This document shows positions 38,994 through 47,856 of a stretch of DNA of 64,000 bases, one piece after another. Both the position numbers and the translations under genes were made by a program. Every line of letters begins with the position of its first letter. Within the stretch, counting starts at the first letter, position 1. The stretch covers positions 599,378 through 663,377 of the forward strand of contig NZ_FOWV01000003.1 in the NCBI RefSeq assembly GCF_900115545.1, given 5' to 3'. Origin of the DNA: Ralstonia sp. NFACC01. GTDB taxonomy: Bacteria; Pseudomonadota; Gammaproteobacteria; Burkholderiales; Burkholderiaceae. The notes beneath the pieces were generated by a model that saw only the letters and a program-made list of their open reading frames with translations, had not been told where the DNA came from and did no database searches.

Positions 38994-39265
38994 CGAAGCC
39001 GTTATTGATGGCCCCCGCTGACCAAGGGGGTGATCGCCGCTTTGCGACCCGCACGAGACATGCATTGGCATGCTGGTGCGTACGCTACCGAACCGTTTTC
39101 AAACCCGCACTACTCTATTCTTCAAGAAGATGGGGGACGCTGAATTCGCTCGGGCAATGCCCGGAAAACTTCGCGCGTCAACCTCATGAAGAACCAACCG
39201 TGGAGCGCTTCTTGCCTGGCTCGTGCACACGGAGTGGGGGGAATCTACAAAACAAGGAGGACATC

Positions 39266-39424
39266 ATGTCTCTCGGACTCGTACTTCTCATTGTCTTAGC
39301 CGTTTTACTGGTTGGGGCATTCCCAAGGTGGTCCTACAGCAACGGGTGGGGCTACGCGCCAAGCGGTGCGCTCGGCGTGGTTCTGCTCATCGTTCTCGTG
39401 CTCTTGTTCATGGGGCGACTCTAA
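39266..39424 (+). CDS. DUF3309 family small membrane protein
   Basis: 52 residues behind a strong AAGGAGG. MSLGLVLLIVLAVLLVGAFPRWSYSNGWGYAPSGALGVVLLIVLVLLFMGRL: two TM helices joined by the WGYAPSG loop, the DUF3309 signature. Very short conserved protein of stress gene regions; function unknown. Confidence 0.92.
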   Translation: MSLGLVLLIVLAVLLVGAFPRWSYSNGWGYAPSGALGVVLLIVLVLLFMGRL

Positions 39425-39497
39425 AGCCGACGATCCGTTACGCCCCACGGCATCTCATGCACAGGCGGCGGCGCACTACGAGAAAGAGGCCAACGTG

Positions 39498-39755
39498 ATG
39501 CTCGATCAAACCATTCTCCAGTTCCCAGACATGGAGCGCGACGCGTTTCGCGAGGTGTGCCTGCGAAACGGCCTCGCGCCCGACGGCTTTGAGGTGTCAT
39601 CCACGGAACACTTCTCGAGTGGCGCCCCTTCCGAGGCGCTGGACCGTAGCGTCATCGTCCGGATGGGCAAGACCATGCGGGAATACGACGGTGCTCATGG
39701 CCCGGACTGGACAGTCGATTTTGAACACGACATCCGGTCACACGTCTTCGGGTAA
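39498..39755 (+). CDS. small hypothetical acidic protein
   Basis: 85 residues, starting ATG 39498 with AGAGG eight bases upstream. No membrane segment. The sequence (LQFPDMERDAFREVCLRNGLAPDGFEVSSTEHFSS, VRMGKTMREYDGAHGPDWTVDFEHDIRS) looks like a folded soluble domain. I do not recognise the family. Confidence 0.7.
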   Translation: MLDQTILQFPDMERDAFREVCLRNGLAPDGFEVSSTEHFSSGAPSEALDRSVIVRMGKTMREYDGAHGPDWTVDFEHDIRSHVFG

Positions 39756-39845
39756 AGACGTCACGCAGACAGTTCGAGCGACCGTCTCCAGAACCCTGAC
39801 CCCGTCCCTCATGGTTTGCAGTACCACTTGCTGGCGAGGCGCCAT

Positions 39846-40733
39846 ATGAATCCCATCACCGCATTCATCGTTGTCCTTCTCTTGGCTGTGGGGGCCGCCG
39901 CCGGTATGTTCGGCTCGGTTCTGCTGGCGCCCGTGTTTTGGGTTGCGGCAATCCTCGTTGCATCGACACTCAAGATGGCAAACGCCTGGCAGAAGTTCGT
40001 CATCCTGCGCGCAGGCAAGCTGCAAAGCGTGAAAGGGCCCGGGTTGTTCATGATCCTGCCGATCGTCGACAGCGTCACCGCTGTGATTGACGAGCGCATT
40101 CAAACGACCGGATTCAATGCCGAGCAGGCATTGACGAAAGACACCGTGCCGGTCAATGTCGACGCGATCATCTTCTGGCACGTTCACGATGCGCAGAAGG
40201 CTGCGCTGGCCATTACCGACTACCGTCAGGCCATCGACCGCGTCGCCCAGACATCGTTGCGTGAAATGATCGGCGCCTCGATGCTCTCGGCACTGCTATC
40301 AGACCGGAAGGCGGCAGACGAGCAGCTGCGCGCAGAGATCGGCGAGAAGACTGCAGCATGGGGCGTGACCGTATCGTCGGTCGAAGTGCGCGACGTGGCC
40401 ATCCCCGTGGCGCTGCAGGACGCAATGTCCCGGCAGGCGCAGGCCGAACGCGAGAAACAGGCCCGCGTCATCCTGGGTTCTGCGGAAGCGGCCATCGCCG
40501 CCAAGTTCGTCGAGGCTGCGGGCATGTACGAAGGCCATCCGCAAGCGCTGCAACTGCGTGCCATGAACATCATCTACGAAACCACCAAAGAGCGTGGCGC
40601 CACGATCCTGATGCCGACCTCAATGGTCGACAGCATGAATCCCGTTGCGGTTGCCTTTGGGGTTTCCGGCAGCACGGAGCAGACCAGCGCTGTCCTGCCG
40701 CTCAAGACGGCTGCGGCTGCGGCCGCCGCTTAA
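39846..40733 (+). CDS. SPFH/Band 7 (slipin-like) protein
   Basis: 295 residues. N-terminal hydrophobic hairpin (about 4-42), then the SPFH domain: WQKFVILRAGKLQSVKGPGLFMILPIVDSVTAVIDERIQTTGFNAEQALTKDTVPVNVDAIIFWHV, with YRQAIDRVAQTSLREMIG and WGVTVSSVEVRDVAIPVALQDAMSRQAQAEREKQARVI, all stomatin/slipin marks. Usually membrane scaffolding. No NfeD partner is seen beside it. Confidence 0.93.
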   Translation: MNPITAFIVVLLLAVGAAAGMFGSVLLAPVFWVAAILVASTLKMANAWQKFVILRAGKLQSVKGPGLFMILPIVDSVTAVIDERIQTTGFNAEQALTKDTVPVNVDAIIFWHVHDAQKAALAITDYRQAIDRVAQTSLREMIGASMLSALLSDRKAADEQLRAEIGEKTAAWGVTVSSVEVRDVAIPVALQDAMSRQAQAEREKQARVILGSAEAAIAAKFVEAAGMYEGHPQALQLRAMNIIYETTKERGATILMPTSMVDSMNPVAVAFGVSGSTEQTSAVLPLKTAAAAAAA

Positions 40734-40826
40734 GCCATACACCATCGATTCATAAGAACGGGTTGGAAAGCGGCATTCCCCATTAGTGTGAGTGTGGGCA
40801 TGTCGCTTCGCCTTCCCTGTCCGCAA

Positions 40827-41042
40827 TCATTTCCCAACCTGATTGCCTACGACGCCACCGACGACTGCGCCGCCCACTGTCCCTACCGCGCTACCGCCTG
40901 TCAGGACAGCGCCTGCCACACCACCGACACCGGCGCCGATTGCAGTGTCCGTACCTCGCCGGGACATCCCGGCACACCCGCCCGCGAGCGTCACGATAAC
41001 CAGCATCGCGCCGCACAGTTGTGCTATCCGATTGCTACGCAT
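40827..41042 (-). CDS. glycine-zipper lipoprotein (OsmB-like)
   Basis: 71 residues, start at 41042 with GGAGGT upstream. Signal peptide with lipobox LAGGC, then a glycine-zipper hairpin: GAGVGGVAGAVLTGGSAVGTVGGAVVGGVVGNQVGK. Similar in plan to OsmB, an osmotically induced lipoprotein. A longer upstream frame has no support. Confidence 0.85.
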   Translation of the reverse strand: MRSNRIAQLCGAMLVIVTLAGGCAGMSRRGTDTAIGAGVGGVAGAVLTGGSAVGTVGGAVVGGVVGNQVGK

Positions 41043-41438
41043 TTTGTGCACCTCCGCCCCGATCGCAAGCCACCGCGTGCTGTTGCGGAGAACGCAAAAC
41101 CAGGACTTGAATTTTCTGTACGGACCACAAGCGGCGTACAGCCCATCGGGGCATCCCTGCGTCAGCACGTGAGCGTGAGTGTCGCGCGGACGTCCCGACA
41201 AAGAGGATCCTCGCTCGCGTGAAGTGTGTCGGTACGGTGGCAGACGCAGTCGTCACCTGCCCAGGTGTGCAACCGCTGAGGGCAAGCGGCGGACCGACTG
41301 CGTGATTCACCGTCAATACGGACCGGGTTCTGTACGGTACCGAGCCGACGACGTTTCGCCCCGGCCTTACGCTGCAGTCTCAAATAACAGTGAAACGGCA
41401 CTTTCCGACATACCGAGGTAACCGCACCAAGGACATCT
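41043..41438. other. intergenic region
   Basis: 396 bases between the divergent glycine-zipper gene and the next small gene. It contains TACGGT words at about 41233 and 41333. No credible gene. Confidence 0.4.
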
Positions 41439-41654
41439 ATGATCAATTCGCTCGACCTCCCAAACGGAACGCTTGAAATCCGCACGCTGCAGCGTAGTGA
41501 CCGGCGATGGTTCTCCGAATATCGCTTCACGCACAGTGATGGAGGCGGCACCGGCTGGGAAGCAGCTGCAATCCCAGAGGGGTTCGTTTCCTCCGGATTG
41601 GCATTCAGCGCCGGGATACTTCTGGGGCAACAATGCGCGGAACTCACCGGGTGA
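41439..41654 (+). CDS. small hypothetical protein
   Basis: 71 residues, AAGGA ribosome binding site. MINSLDLPNGTLEIRTLQRSDRRWFSEYRFTHSDGGGTGWEAAAI reads like a short beta-rich soluble domain; the end is mildly hydrophobic. No family recognised. The antisense frame over it is part of an unsupported long shadow. Confidence 0.55.
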   Translation: MINSLDLPNGTLEIRTLQRSDRRWFSEYRFTHSDGGGTGWEAAAIPEGFVSSGLAFSAGILLGQQCAELTG

Positions 41655-41749
41655 GGGGGAAGAGGCGGCGCCACCCGAGGGGGCTACGCCGCCAACACGT
41701 TGCATGAGGTCAACATCGGCATGCGGGCAACCTGCTTGCGTGCCGATGC

Positions 41750-43039
41750 CTACAGCAGAAACATCGCCAGGGCAGCAGCCCCCATGATTGCCGTGGCAGA
41801 CCAACCCAAGACGATCAATGGCCGGCTTGCGGTATAGGGGCCCATCACCGCGGGCTTCGACACGAGCAGGATGATGACCGCCATCAGCGGGACCGCCACC
41901 ACACCATTGATGACTGCGCTCCAGAAAAGTGCTTTCATCGGTCGGATCGGTGAGTACTGGATCGCCAGCCCTGCGAGTACGCTCAAGGCGATGATGCTGT
42001 AGAACCCGCGGGCGTCGCTCACTTTCCGTTCCAGCCCTTCCTTCCAGCCCATCGCTTCGGACAGCGCGTAGGCGCCTGATCCGGCCAGCACAGGCACGCC
42101 GATCAGCCCCACCCCCAGGATCCCGACGGTGAACAGCACGTACGCAAAGTCTCCCGCAAGCGGTCGCAAAGCACTGGCCGCCTGCGCCGCGGTCGTGATG
42201 TCGGTCACTCCAGAAACGTGCAAGGTCACCCCCGTGGCGAGGATGATGAAATAAGCGGTCACGTTGGAGTACAACATGCCGCTCCAGGTGTCCCATCGAA
42301 TGCGCCGGAGCTCGGTGCGGGCCTTGGCCCCATCGGCTTTCAACGACGGGCGCGCCCGCATGTCTTCCACCTCTTCGGAAGCCTGCCAAAAGAACAGGTA
42401 GGGGCTGATGGTGGTACCGAACACGGCAACCACCATGGATGCGGCACTGGCATCAAGCCTGACACTGGGCCACACCGTGTGCAGCGCCACGCGGCTCCAC
42501 GGCACGTGTACGGTAAACAAGACTGCGGCATACGCCAGCAGAGACGCCGTCAGCCACTTCAGAAAGAAAACGTATCGGTGGTAAGGAACGAATATCTGCA
42601 GTGCCAGGGTGCCGAACACCACCAACGCCGTCATGACATGCCGGTCGATGCCGGAAACGAGTTCCGCGACCTCGCCCATCGCCGCAACGTCAGCAGCAAT
42701 ATTCAACGTATTTGCGATCAGCAACAGCAACACCACGACGCGCAACACAATCGGCGGGAAGACGTCCTTGATGTTGGCCGCAAGTCCCTTGCCCGTGACG
42801 CGTCCCATGTTTGCGCACATCGACTGCATGGCCGCCATCAACGGAAACGTAAGCGGCATCGTCCATAGCATCTCCAGGCCAAACTGCGCCCCGGCCTGCG
42901 AATAGGTCGCGATTCCGCTCGGGTCGTCGTCGGCGACGCCCGTGATCAGCCCGGGCCCGACATGCGACAACGGATGCGCATTCAAGCGCGCGCGCAGAAC
43001 ACGATACAGATTGGGCCGGGCCTCTCCGCTGCCGTCCAT
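41750..43039 (-). CDS. NRAMP family divalent-metal transporter
   Basis: 429 residues with about 11 TM helices. The TM1 ion-binding motif reads GVADDDPSGIATYSQAGAQFG (DPSG for the usual DPGN), with GLAANIKDVFPPIV, and TM6-like GTTISPYLFFWQASEEVED in place of HALxxNS. These are features of the NRAMP-related bacterial branch whose metal preference is not certain (manganese, or magnesium-like members). First-codon context GGCAGCG is weak. Convergent with the 41439 gene. Confidence 0.88.
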   Translation of the reverse strand: MDGSGEARPNLYRVLRARLNAHPLSHVGPGLITGVADDDPSGIATYSQAGAQFGLEMLWTMPLTFPLMAAMQSMCANMGRVTGKGLAANIKDVFPPIVLRVVVLLLLIANTLNIAADVAAMGEVAELVSGIDRHVMTALVVFGTLALQIFVPYHRYVFFLKWLTASLLAYAAVLFTVHVPWSRVALHTVWPSVRLDASAASMVVAVFGTTISPYLFFWQASEEVEDMRARPSLKADGAKARTELRRIRWDTWSGMLYSNVTAYFIILATGVTLHVSGVTDITTAAQAASALRPLAGDFAYVLFTVGILGVGLIGVPVLAGSGAYALSEAMGWKEGLERKVSDARGFYSIIALSVLAGLAIQYSPIRPMKALFWSAVINGVVAVPLMAVIILLVSKPAVMGPYTASRPLIVLGWSATAIMGAAALAMFLL

Positions 43040-43513
43040 GTTTGGCTTCCTTGTCTACCAGCGCTGGGCTGGAGTTGATCGTCGCGATGTTCTAGTGCCG
43101 GATCGTGATAGGGCGGCTCGCGTCTTGCTCGTGTATTAGCGTATGGGCATGCCCAAAACAAGCGGTGGGATGCAAAGCCTCTAGGTGCGCAGCATCGCCG
43201 GCTGTGGTCGTGCTTCCGACATTGTCTGCGATACGGCGCCTGGAGCGCGTGTCTATTCCCACTCTCTTGGGGTCTCGCTTCAGTCTTTGATATTGAAATG
43301 CCGCAGTTCGAGGCCCGCATTCCATTGCCGGACCGTCGAACGCCACGCCTGAACCGTGAGGACCGTAGCCTGCGCAAGGTTGCGGTTGCAGCTGCCGGTT
43401 CAGGGGGCAGTCAACAGCAAAAAGATGCTGGGGCTTCCCATGAAACGCATTGCGTCCATCGCGCATGGCCCCTACCCTTGGAAGACGACCACGACACATC
43501 AAGGATGTCTTCA
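43040..43513. other. intergenic region
   Basis: 474 bases upstream of the NRAMP gene. Open frames exist on both strands but their products lack domains, and start sites lack ribosome binding sites. I see nothing certain in it. Confidence 0.4.
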
Positions 43514-43774
43514 ATGACACGTACGACCGACTACCGTGGTTACCAGATCCACATGGAACTCGTGGGCCGATCAAAGGACATGTTCGACTTGTGGTTTTCC
43601 ATCCAGGGGCCGACGCAGCCCGCGGGCGTCGCGGCCATCGGAAAGCGCATCAAGGTCCACGGTGGTCCTTTCTCGCGGCGCTGGGCGCATCTCGTGGGCG
43701 AGCTGGCAGGACGGGCGGCGATCGACGTCATTCTCGGCGTGGAAGAAGAGGGGCCGTCCACGGACGAGTGGTGA
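43514..43774 (+). CDS. small hypothetical protein
   Basis: 86 residues from ATG 43514 (AAGG nine bases upstream; an ATG nine bases earlier is too close to it). TDYRGYQIHMELVGRSKDMFDLWFSIQGPTQPAGVAAIGKRIKVHGGPFSRRWAHLVGELAGRAAIDVILG; compact soluble protein, similar in style to small Burkholderiales conserved proteins, no named domain. Confidence 0.65.
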   Translation: MTRTTDYRGYQIHMELVGRSKDMFDLWFSIQGPTQPAGVAAIGKRIKVHGGPFSRRWAHLVGELAGRAAIDVILGVEEEGPSTDEW

Positions 43775-43789
43775 ACCCGTGCCACTCCG

Positions 43790-44650
43790 TCACCAGGTGC
43801 TGATGCCTTGCGCGGTGTCCACCGGCATGCTGAACCCAGGCGCAATGCTCGCCACGGCCTCGATCTGCACCAGCGGTCTCGATGGCGTCACGTTGCCGAA
43901 GACCATGGCGATGGGAATATCGGCTGCGTCGCGCCCCGTCCCGATCCGCAAGAGCCCCATGGGCACCGCGGCATTGGATGGATCGACGAGGTACCAATGC
44001 TGCCCCACGAATACCTCCACGAACGCGTGGAAGTCTGCCGGCCCCATGCCGGGGTCGGCACCGTAGTCGAGGCTGCTGCAAAAGCGCGCGGGAATGCTCA
44101 GCGCGCGGCACAAGGCGATCATGAGGTGTGCATAGTCGCGGCACACGCCCTTGCGTTCAACGAGCGTGTCGACGGCCGACGTGCGCTCGTTCGTAGATTG
44201 AGAGACACACCGCACATAGCGGCAGACCCAGTCGCGAATCGTGATGACGAGCCGGTACCCGCGCTCGTAGCCGCCAAACTCGCGCAGTGCGAATTCCATG
44301 AGCCGATCCGATTCGCAATACCGGCTGGGGGCCAGGAACGTGACGACATCGAGCGGGAGCTCTGCGATGGGGACTTCGAACAACTGCTCCGCCGGTGTGA
44401 GCACATGGTCGACGTCGACTGTGGCGGTGTAGGTGACCGAGAAGTGCCCGCGGGGGGCACGCACGCGCAAGCGCCGGTTCAGCAGGCCGGGTTCGGTGTG
44501 CGGCTCTGCCATCAGCGCCGGGGTCAACTGCAATGATTCGGCGACGACGACTTGGCGCGCAGTCTGCGCCGCGTGGAAGTTGAAGATGAAATCGGCGGTC
44601 GAGTCGTGCACCTCGTAGCGCAAGCCGACCGAATAACGCATGCGCACCAT
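43790..44650 (-). CDS. transglutaminase-like cysteine protein
   Basis: 286 residues, start at 44650 because AGGAGG lies four bases upstream. N-terminal beta domain (RMRYSVGLRYEVHDSTADFIFNFHAAQT), then transglutaminase core: catalytic Cys in ERKGVCRDYAHLMIALCRALSIPARF (about residue 170), His in DFHAFVEVFVG and Asp in HWYLVDPSN. The family includes proteases and amidohydrolases; the substrate is unknown. The ORF extends upstream of the chosen start without any similarity. Confidence 0.88.
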   Translation of the reverse strand: MVRMRYSVGLRYEVHDSTADFIFNFHAAQTARQVVVAESLQLTPALMAEPHTEPGLLNRRLRVRAPRGHFSVTYTATVDVDHVLTPAEQLFEVPIAELPLDVVTFLAPSRYCESDRLMEFALREFGGYERGYRLVITIRDWVCRYVRCVSQSTNERTSAVDTLVERKGVCRDYAHLMIALCRALSIPARFCSSLDYGADPGMGPADFHAFVEVFVGQHWYLVDPSNAAVPMGLLRIGTGRDAADIPIAMVFGNVTPSRPLVQIEAVASIAPGFSMPVDTAQGISTW

Positions 44651-44769
44651 ACGGCCTCCTGCTGCGTGCATCGTCTTACCGGCGGCCCCACGGCCACCGA
44701 TGACGAACGGGCGGTACGCTCGCGTCTGGCATGGTGGCCATCCACGCGCAAGCAACCGCCTTCGTGCGG

Positions 44770-45054
44770 CTATTGCGCCATCAGTGTCTGGCCAGGCACG
44801 AAGCCATCGATGATGTCTTCGGCCATCTTGACGGCGACACGTTTGGCCACGCCGACGCTGTCCCAGGGCGTGGCCTCCAGCCGGAAGATGCGGGAGTCCT
44901 CCATGCTGGGCTCCTCGCCAGCCTGACAGATCAGCACCGAAGCGTTGTAGGACCGGTCCGGGCGCCGCTCGTGCCATTCACGAGGCGGGTCGAACAGGTA
45001 GATGAGGGGGTAGACATCAAACCCCTTGTAGCGGCAAGTCGGATAGGTATCCAC
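44770..45054 (-). CDS. small hypothetical protein, GTG start
   Basis: 94 residues from GTG 45054, with GGAG six bases ahead. VDTYPTCRYKGFDVYPLIYLFDPPREWHERRPDRSYNASVLIC, then GVAKRVAVKMAEDIIDGFVPGQTLMAQ. A compact soluble protein; no named family. The frame is open for 35 more codons upstream but that part is low quality. Confidence 0.65.
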   Translation of the reverse strand: MDTYPTCRYKGFDVYPLIYLFDPPREWHERRPDRSYNASVLICQAGEEPSMEDSRIFRLEATPWDSVGVAKRVAVKMAEDIIDGFVPGQTLMAQ

Positions 45055-45231
45055 AGCGAACTCCGTAAAGGGGGGAAGTCCCACTGTACGCGCTTTCCCT
45101 GCGCACCATCGAACTATCGGGGGTGGGTGGAAAGCTGCCACGCTTCGCGCACCCTGCATGTCATCGCGCCATCACATTCGGCTGGACCCGCGGCAAACAT
45201 GCCGCGGGGATGCAGCCGGTGCACACGCCGT

Positions 45232-45369
45232 TCATTTCTTCTTTTTCTCAGCGCCCTCGTTCGTGACCCGCGATTGCACCGAGCCAAACGGTGCTGCAGG
45301 CACTGCCACCTTCTTCGGCTGTTTCGGCTTCTTGACTTCGCGGTTGCCGCGCAATTGAGACTTGGCCAT
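45232..45369 (-). CDS. very small basic conserved protein
   Basis: 45 residues with GGAG seven bases upstream. MAKSQLRGNREVKKPKQPKKVAVP..., ending in EGAEKKKK. Very lysine-rich; similar short proteins beginning MAKSQLRGNRE are widespread in Burkholderiales by my recollection. Possibly nucleic-acid binding. Missed by length cut-offs. Confidence 0.75.
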   Translation of the reverse strand: MAKSQLRGNREVKKPKQPKKVAVPAAPFGSVQSRVTNEGAEKKKK

Positions 45370-45594
45370 CGTGATACTCCGGTTACGTTGCTCGCCAAGT
45401 GGCCGCGCCGAGCATACGCGCTTCAACCCCGGCCAGGGAGAATATCTTTGCTGGCGGCAACGGGTGGGGCAACCCACACCGCGTGTGAGCCCGACGCGTG
45501 AGGAGCGCTGCGCGATCCTGCCGGGCGCAGTTGGCCATCCCACCTGGGTACCGATCGAGCCAAAAGCCCTGGTGTAGACGCCGCTGCAGCCGGC

Positions 45595-45909
45595 TCAAGT
45601 AGCACGACGGAGACGCGAATGCGAGGCACGCTGCCGGGACTTCTCACGAGTGCGTGCCGACGGACTAATCGTGTCAGGTGGCGCAATGGTGTTGATCCAA
45701 TCCTGCAGTCCCAAAGCACAGAGCACGCAGACTAGGGTTTTGACCCTCGAGCCGCGGCCGCTCTCGAGGTCCCGCAATGCCCGAACGCTTACGCCGGCCA
45801 GTGCAGCCAGCGTCTTCTGCTCGAGATTCCTGAACAAGCGAAGCGTCCTGAGCCTTTCACCCCGTTCCGCCTCCATCTCGTCTGGTGTCAGATCGGTTCC
45901 CGCCATCAT
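45595..45909 (-). CDS. XRE-family helix-turn-helix regulator
   Basis: 104 residues. HTH: GERLRTLRLFRNLEQKTLAALAGVSVRALRDLESGRGSRVKTLVCVLCALGL, the HipB-like arrangement; C-terminal 30 residues are basic and Arg/Ser-rich. No HipA toxin or other partner gene lies beside it. It is 191 bases from the response regulator gene of the peptide locus on the same strand, so a regulatory link is possible. Start at 45909 or the adjacent ATG. Confidence 0.82.
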   Translation of the reverse strand: MMAGTDLTPDEMEAERGERLRTLRLFRNLEQKTLAALAGVSVRALRDLESGRGSRVKTLVCVLCALGLQDWINTIAPPDTISPSARTREKSRQRASHSRLRRAT

Positions 45910-46100
45910 TCCACACGAATAAGCCCGTCTACCGTACTGACCACATCTTGATACGAATGAGAGAGGAAGGCGGCGACGTACAACGTCGCTTTTTTTCGCC
46001 TTGATGCGATCTGTCGCAGCATCCCTTCGTACCCTGTTGCCGTGATTCCTATATTCGGCCACCGAACTTGGTGGCATATCGGCGCCCTGCTTACCCACGC

Positions 46101-46811
46101 TCAATGCTGCTTGGTATCAAGCATGTAGCCTTCTCCTCGAATCGTGCGAATGAGCTTGGGTTCCCTGATGTCCTCTCGCAACTTGTGACGCAAGCGCGAT
46201 ATCTGCACGTCGATGCTGCGGTCAAATGCATCGGTTGACTTGCCGCGTGCGGCATCCATCAAGTATTCGCGACTTAGTACGCGCCCTGGGGCTGCAAGAA
46301 ATGCATTGAGGAGGCGGAACTCGGCGTTCGAGAGTGGGATGACCGTATTGTCGGCAGCGATCAAATGGCGGCCAATGAGGTTCAGACGCCAGTTTGCGAA
46401 CCGGCACTCTTCCTGGGTATCGGCATGCGCATGCAGTTGGGCGCGCGTGCGGCGCAGGATGGTCTGGATACGCGCCACCAGCTCACGAGGCTCAAACGGC
46501 TTGACGACGTAGTCGTCCGCGCCCAGCTCGAGCCCTACGATCCTGTCCGTCATCTCGCCGCGTGCCGTCAAGATGATGATCGGGATATCCGACTTCGCAC
46601 GAATTTCGCGACATAGATCGAGTCCATCGCCATCAGGCAACATCAGATCCAGCACGACAATATCGGCTGTGCCATTAGCAAGCGCACGATGCATATCGGC
46701 ACCGTTGGCGGCTTGCGTGGTGACCATGCCGAAATCGGCTAGGCAATCACACAGCAAGCCCCTGATCTGCGCGTCGTCGTCGACAGCGAGAACATGAATA
46801 GATTTGGTCAC
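46101..46811 (-). CDS. OmpR-family response regulator of the peptide locus
   Basis: 236 residues from GTG 46811, chosen because GGGGAG lies five bases ahead and the receiver begins at once (VTKSIHVLAVDDDAQIRGLL); an upstream ATG adds 45 unrelated residues. Phosphoacceptor in DIVVLDLMLPDGDGL, Lys in YVVKPFEPREL; C-terminal winged helix with PLSNAEFRLLNAFLAAPGRVLSREYLMDAARG and SIDVQISRLRHKLRE..RGEGYML. Divergent from tonB. The only histidine kinase in the neighbourhood is at 58472, so the two probably pair. Confidence 0.93.
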   Translation of the reverse strand: MTKSIHVLAVDDDAQIRGLLCDCLADFGMVTTQAANGADMHRALANGTADIVVLDLMLPDGDGLDLCREIRAKSDIPIIILTARGEMTDRIVGLELGADDYVVKPFEPRELVARIQTILRRTRAQLHAHADTQEECRFANWRLNLIGRHLIAADNTVIPLSNAEFRLLNAFLAAPGRVLSREYLMDAARGKSTDAFDRSIDVQISRLRHKLREDIREPKLIRTIRGEGYMLDTKQH

Positions 46812-46905
46812 GGTGTCTCCCCTCTCCGGTGTCGTAGCGGCAGCGTGCCGCGCTCGCTCCCACGGAATTATGAGACGCCAATATAAGGGCTTTTTTGTAC
46901 GGATT

Positions 46906-46921
46906 ATTTCAATCTTGAAAT
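46906..46921. promoter_or_regulatory. 16-bp palindromic operator, site 1
   Basis: ATTTCAATCTTGAAAT, embedded in a longer perfect inverted repeat GGATTATTTCA/TGAAATAATCC (46901-46926, four-base centre). It lies 95 bases upstream of the response-regulator start and about 237 bases upstream of tonB. Matches the consensus shared with four other sites in the locus. The 346-base divergent region 46812-47157 holds no gene. Confidence 0.75.
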
Positions 46922-47062
46922 AATCCACGTGGGTGCCGTTGCGCATACATCAACGGCCACGCGTCCCGCAACATTCAGGGCACGCCGGTAGCGCAACGAG
47001 ATGTGCGCTTTACACGCGCCATCGCGCCACGCTCTGCAGCTGCTTCCCGCGCATTCCGCTTC

Positions 47063-47078
47063 GTATCAACCTCGATAC
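47063..47078 (+). promoter_or_regulatory. 16-bp palindromic operator, site 2
   Basis: GTATCAACCTCGATAC, 80 bases upstream of the tonB ATG, followed by AAAGT as at site 3. Arms GTATC and GATAC are separated by six bases as in the other copies. Confidence 0.75.
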
Positions 47079-47157
47079 AAAGTCGAGATGAAGTGGAAAT
47101 GCCCAGGCTTTAACGTGCTCCTCAACAAGACCTATCAAGGCAGGAGACACGTGGCAT

Positions 47158-47799
47158 ATGAACTACGCCCAACCCAAACCGCACGCTCGTCGAATGGCTG
47201 GCATCGCATTCGTGATCGCATTGCATGTGGTGATCCTGTACGCGCTGCTGAGCGGTATCGCAACCAACGTGGTGAAGATCATCACGACGCCGATCGAGAC
47301 GCGTCTGCTTGAAGAGATCAAGCCCCCGCCCCCGCCCCCACCGCCTCCCAAGAAGCTGGCAGAGCCCCCGCCGCGGCCGAAGCACGTTGCGCCACCCCCG
47401 TTTGTGCCGCCGCCGGAAGTGCATACCGCCACACCGCCGTCACAAAACACCATTACCGCCCAGTCGGCCACACCAACGCCGTCTGCACCGGTCGCGCCTC
47501 CAGCACCGGCGCCGGCACCTGCGCCAGTTGCCGCAAGTGTGGGCGTTGTGTGCCCGAACTCGACGCAGGTGCGTGCGGGCATCCGCTATCCACGTGAAGC
47601 GATCAAAGACGGCCTCACGGGCGATGTCGTCGTGGCGTTCACGGTGGGCACCGACGGCAACGTGAAAGACCTGCGTGTCACCACGTCCGCCGCACCTGTG
47701 TTGGATCGCGCGGCCGAGAACGCCGTGCGCCAATTCCACTGCACCGCGCAAGGCCAGGAGGTGCGGGTGCAGGTGCCCTTCTCTTTCAAGCTCGATTGA
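47158..47799 (+). CDS. tonB: TonB energy transducer
   Basis: 213 residues. N-terminal TM anchor (MAGIAFVIALHVVILYALL), Pro-rich spacer (KPPPPPPPPPKKLAEPPPRPKHVAPPPFVPPP), and C-terminal TonB domain (GIRYPREAIKDGLTGDVVVAFTVGTDGNVKDLRVTTSAAPVLDRAAENAVRQFHC). It couples the proton-motive force to the outer-membrane receptor at 55825. First gene of a plus-strand operon that runs at least to 54120. Confidence 0.95.
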   Translation: MNYAQPKPHARRMAGIAFVIALHVVILYALLSGIATNVVKIITTPIETRLLEEIKPPPPPPPPPKKLAEPPPRPKHVAPPPFVPPPEVHTATPPSQNTITAQSATPTPSAPVAPPAPAPAPAPVAASVGVVCPNSTQVRAGIRYPREAIKDGLTGDVVVAFTVGTDGNVKDLRVTTSAAPVLDRAAENAVRQFHCTAQGQEVRVQVPFSFKLD

Positions 47800-47856
47800 G
47801 GCTGCAAGCGACAGCCAATGCCATCACGTTGTTTCAACACGCTCCAGGAGACAAAT

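Noticed and set aside
38129..41438. Recurring TACGGTA/TACCGTA words upstream of small genes
   Set aside because: Also found elsewhere in the window (about 13178, 45929, 63642) with no constant distance to starts; not enough to call an element.
46812..47157. Fur box before tonB
   Set aside because: The TTTCAA..TTGAAA palindrome does not fit the GATAATGATAATC pattern, and nothing in the locus points to iron.
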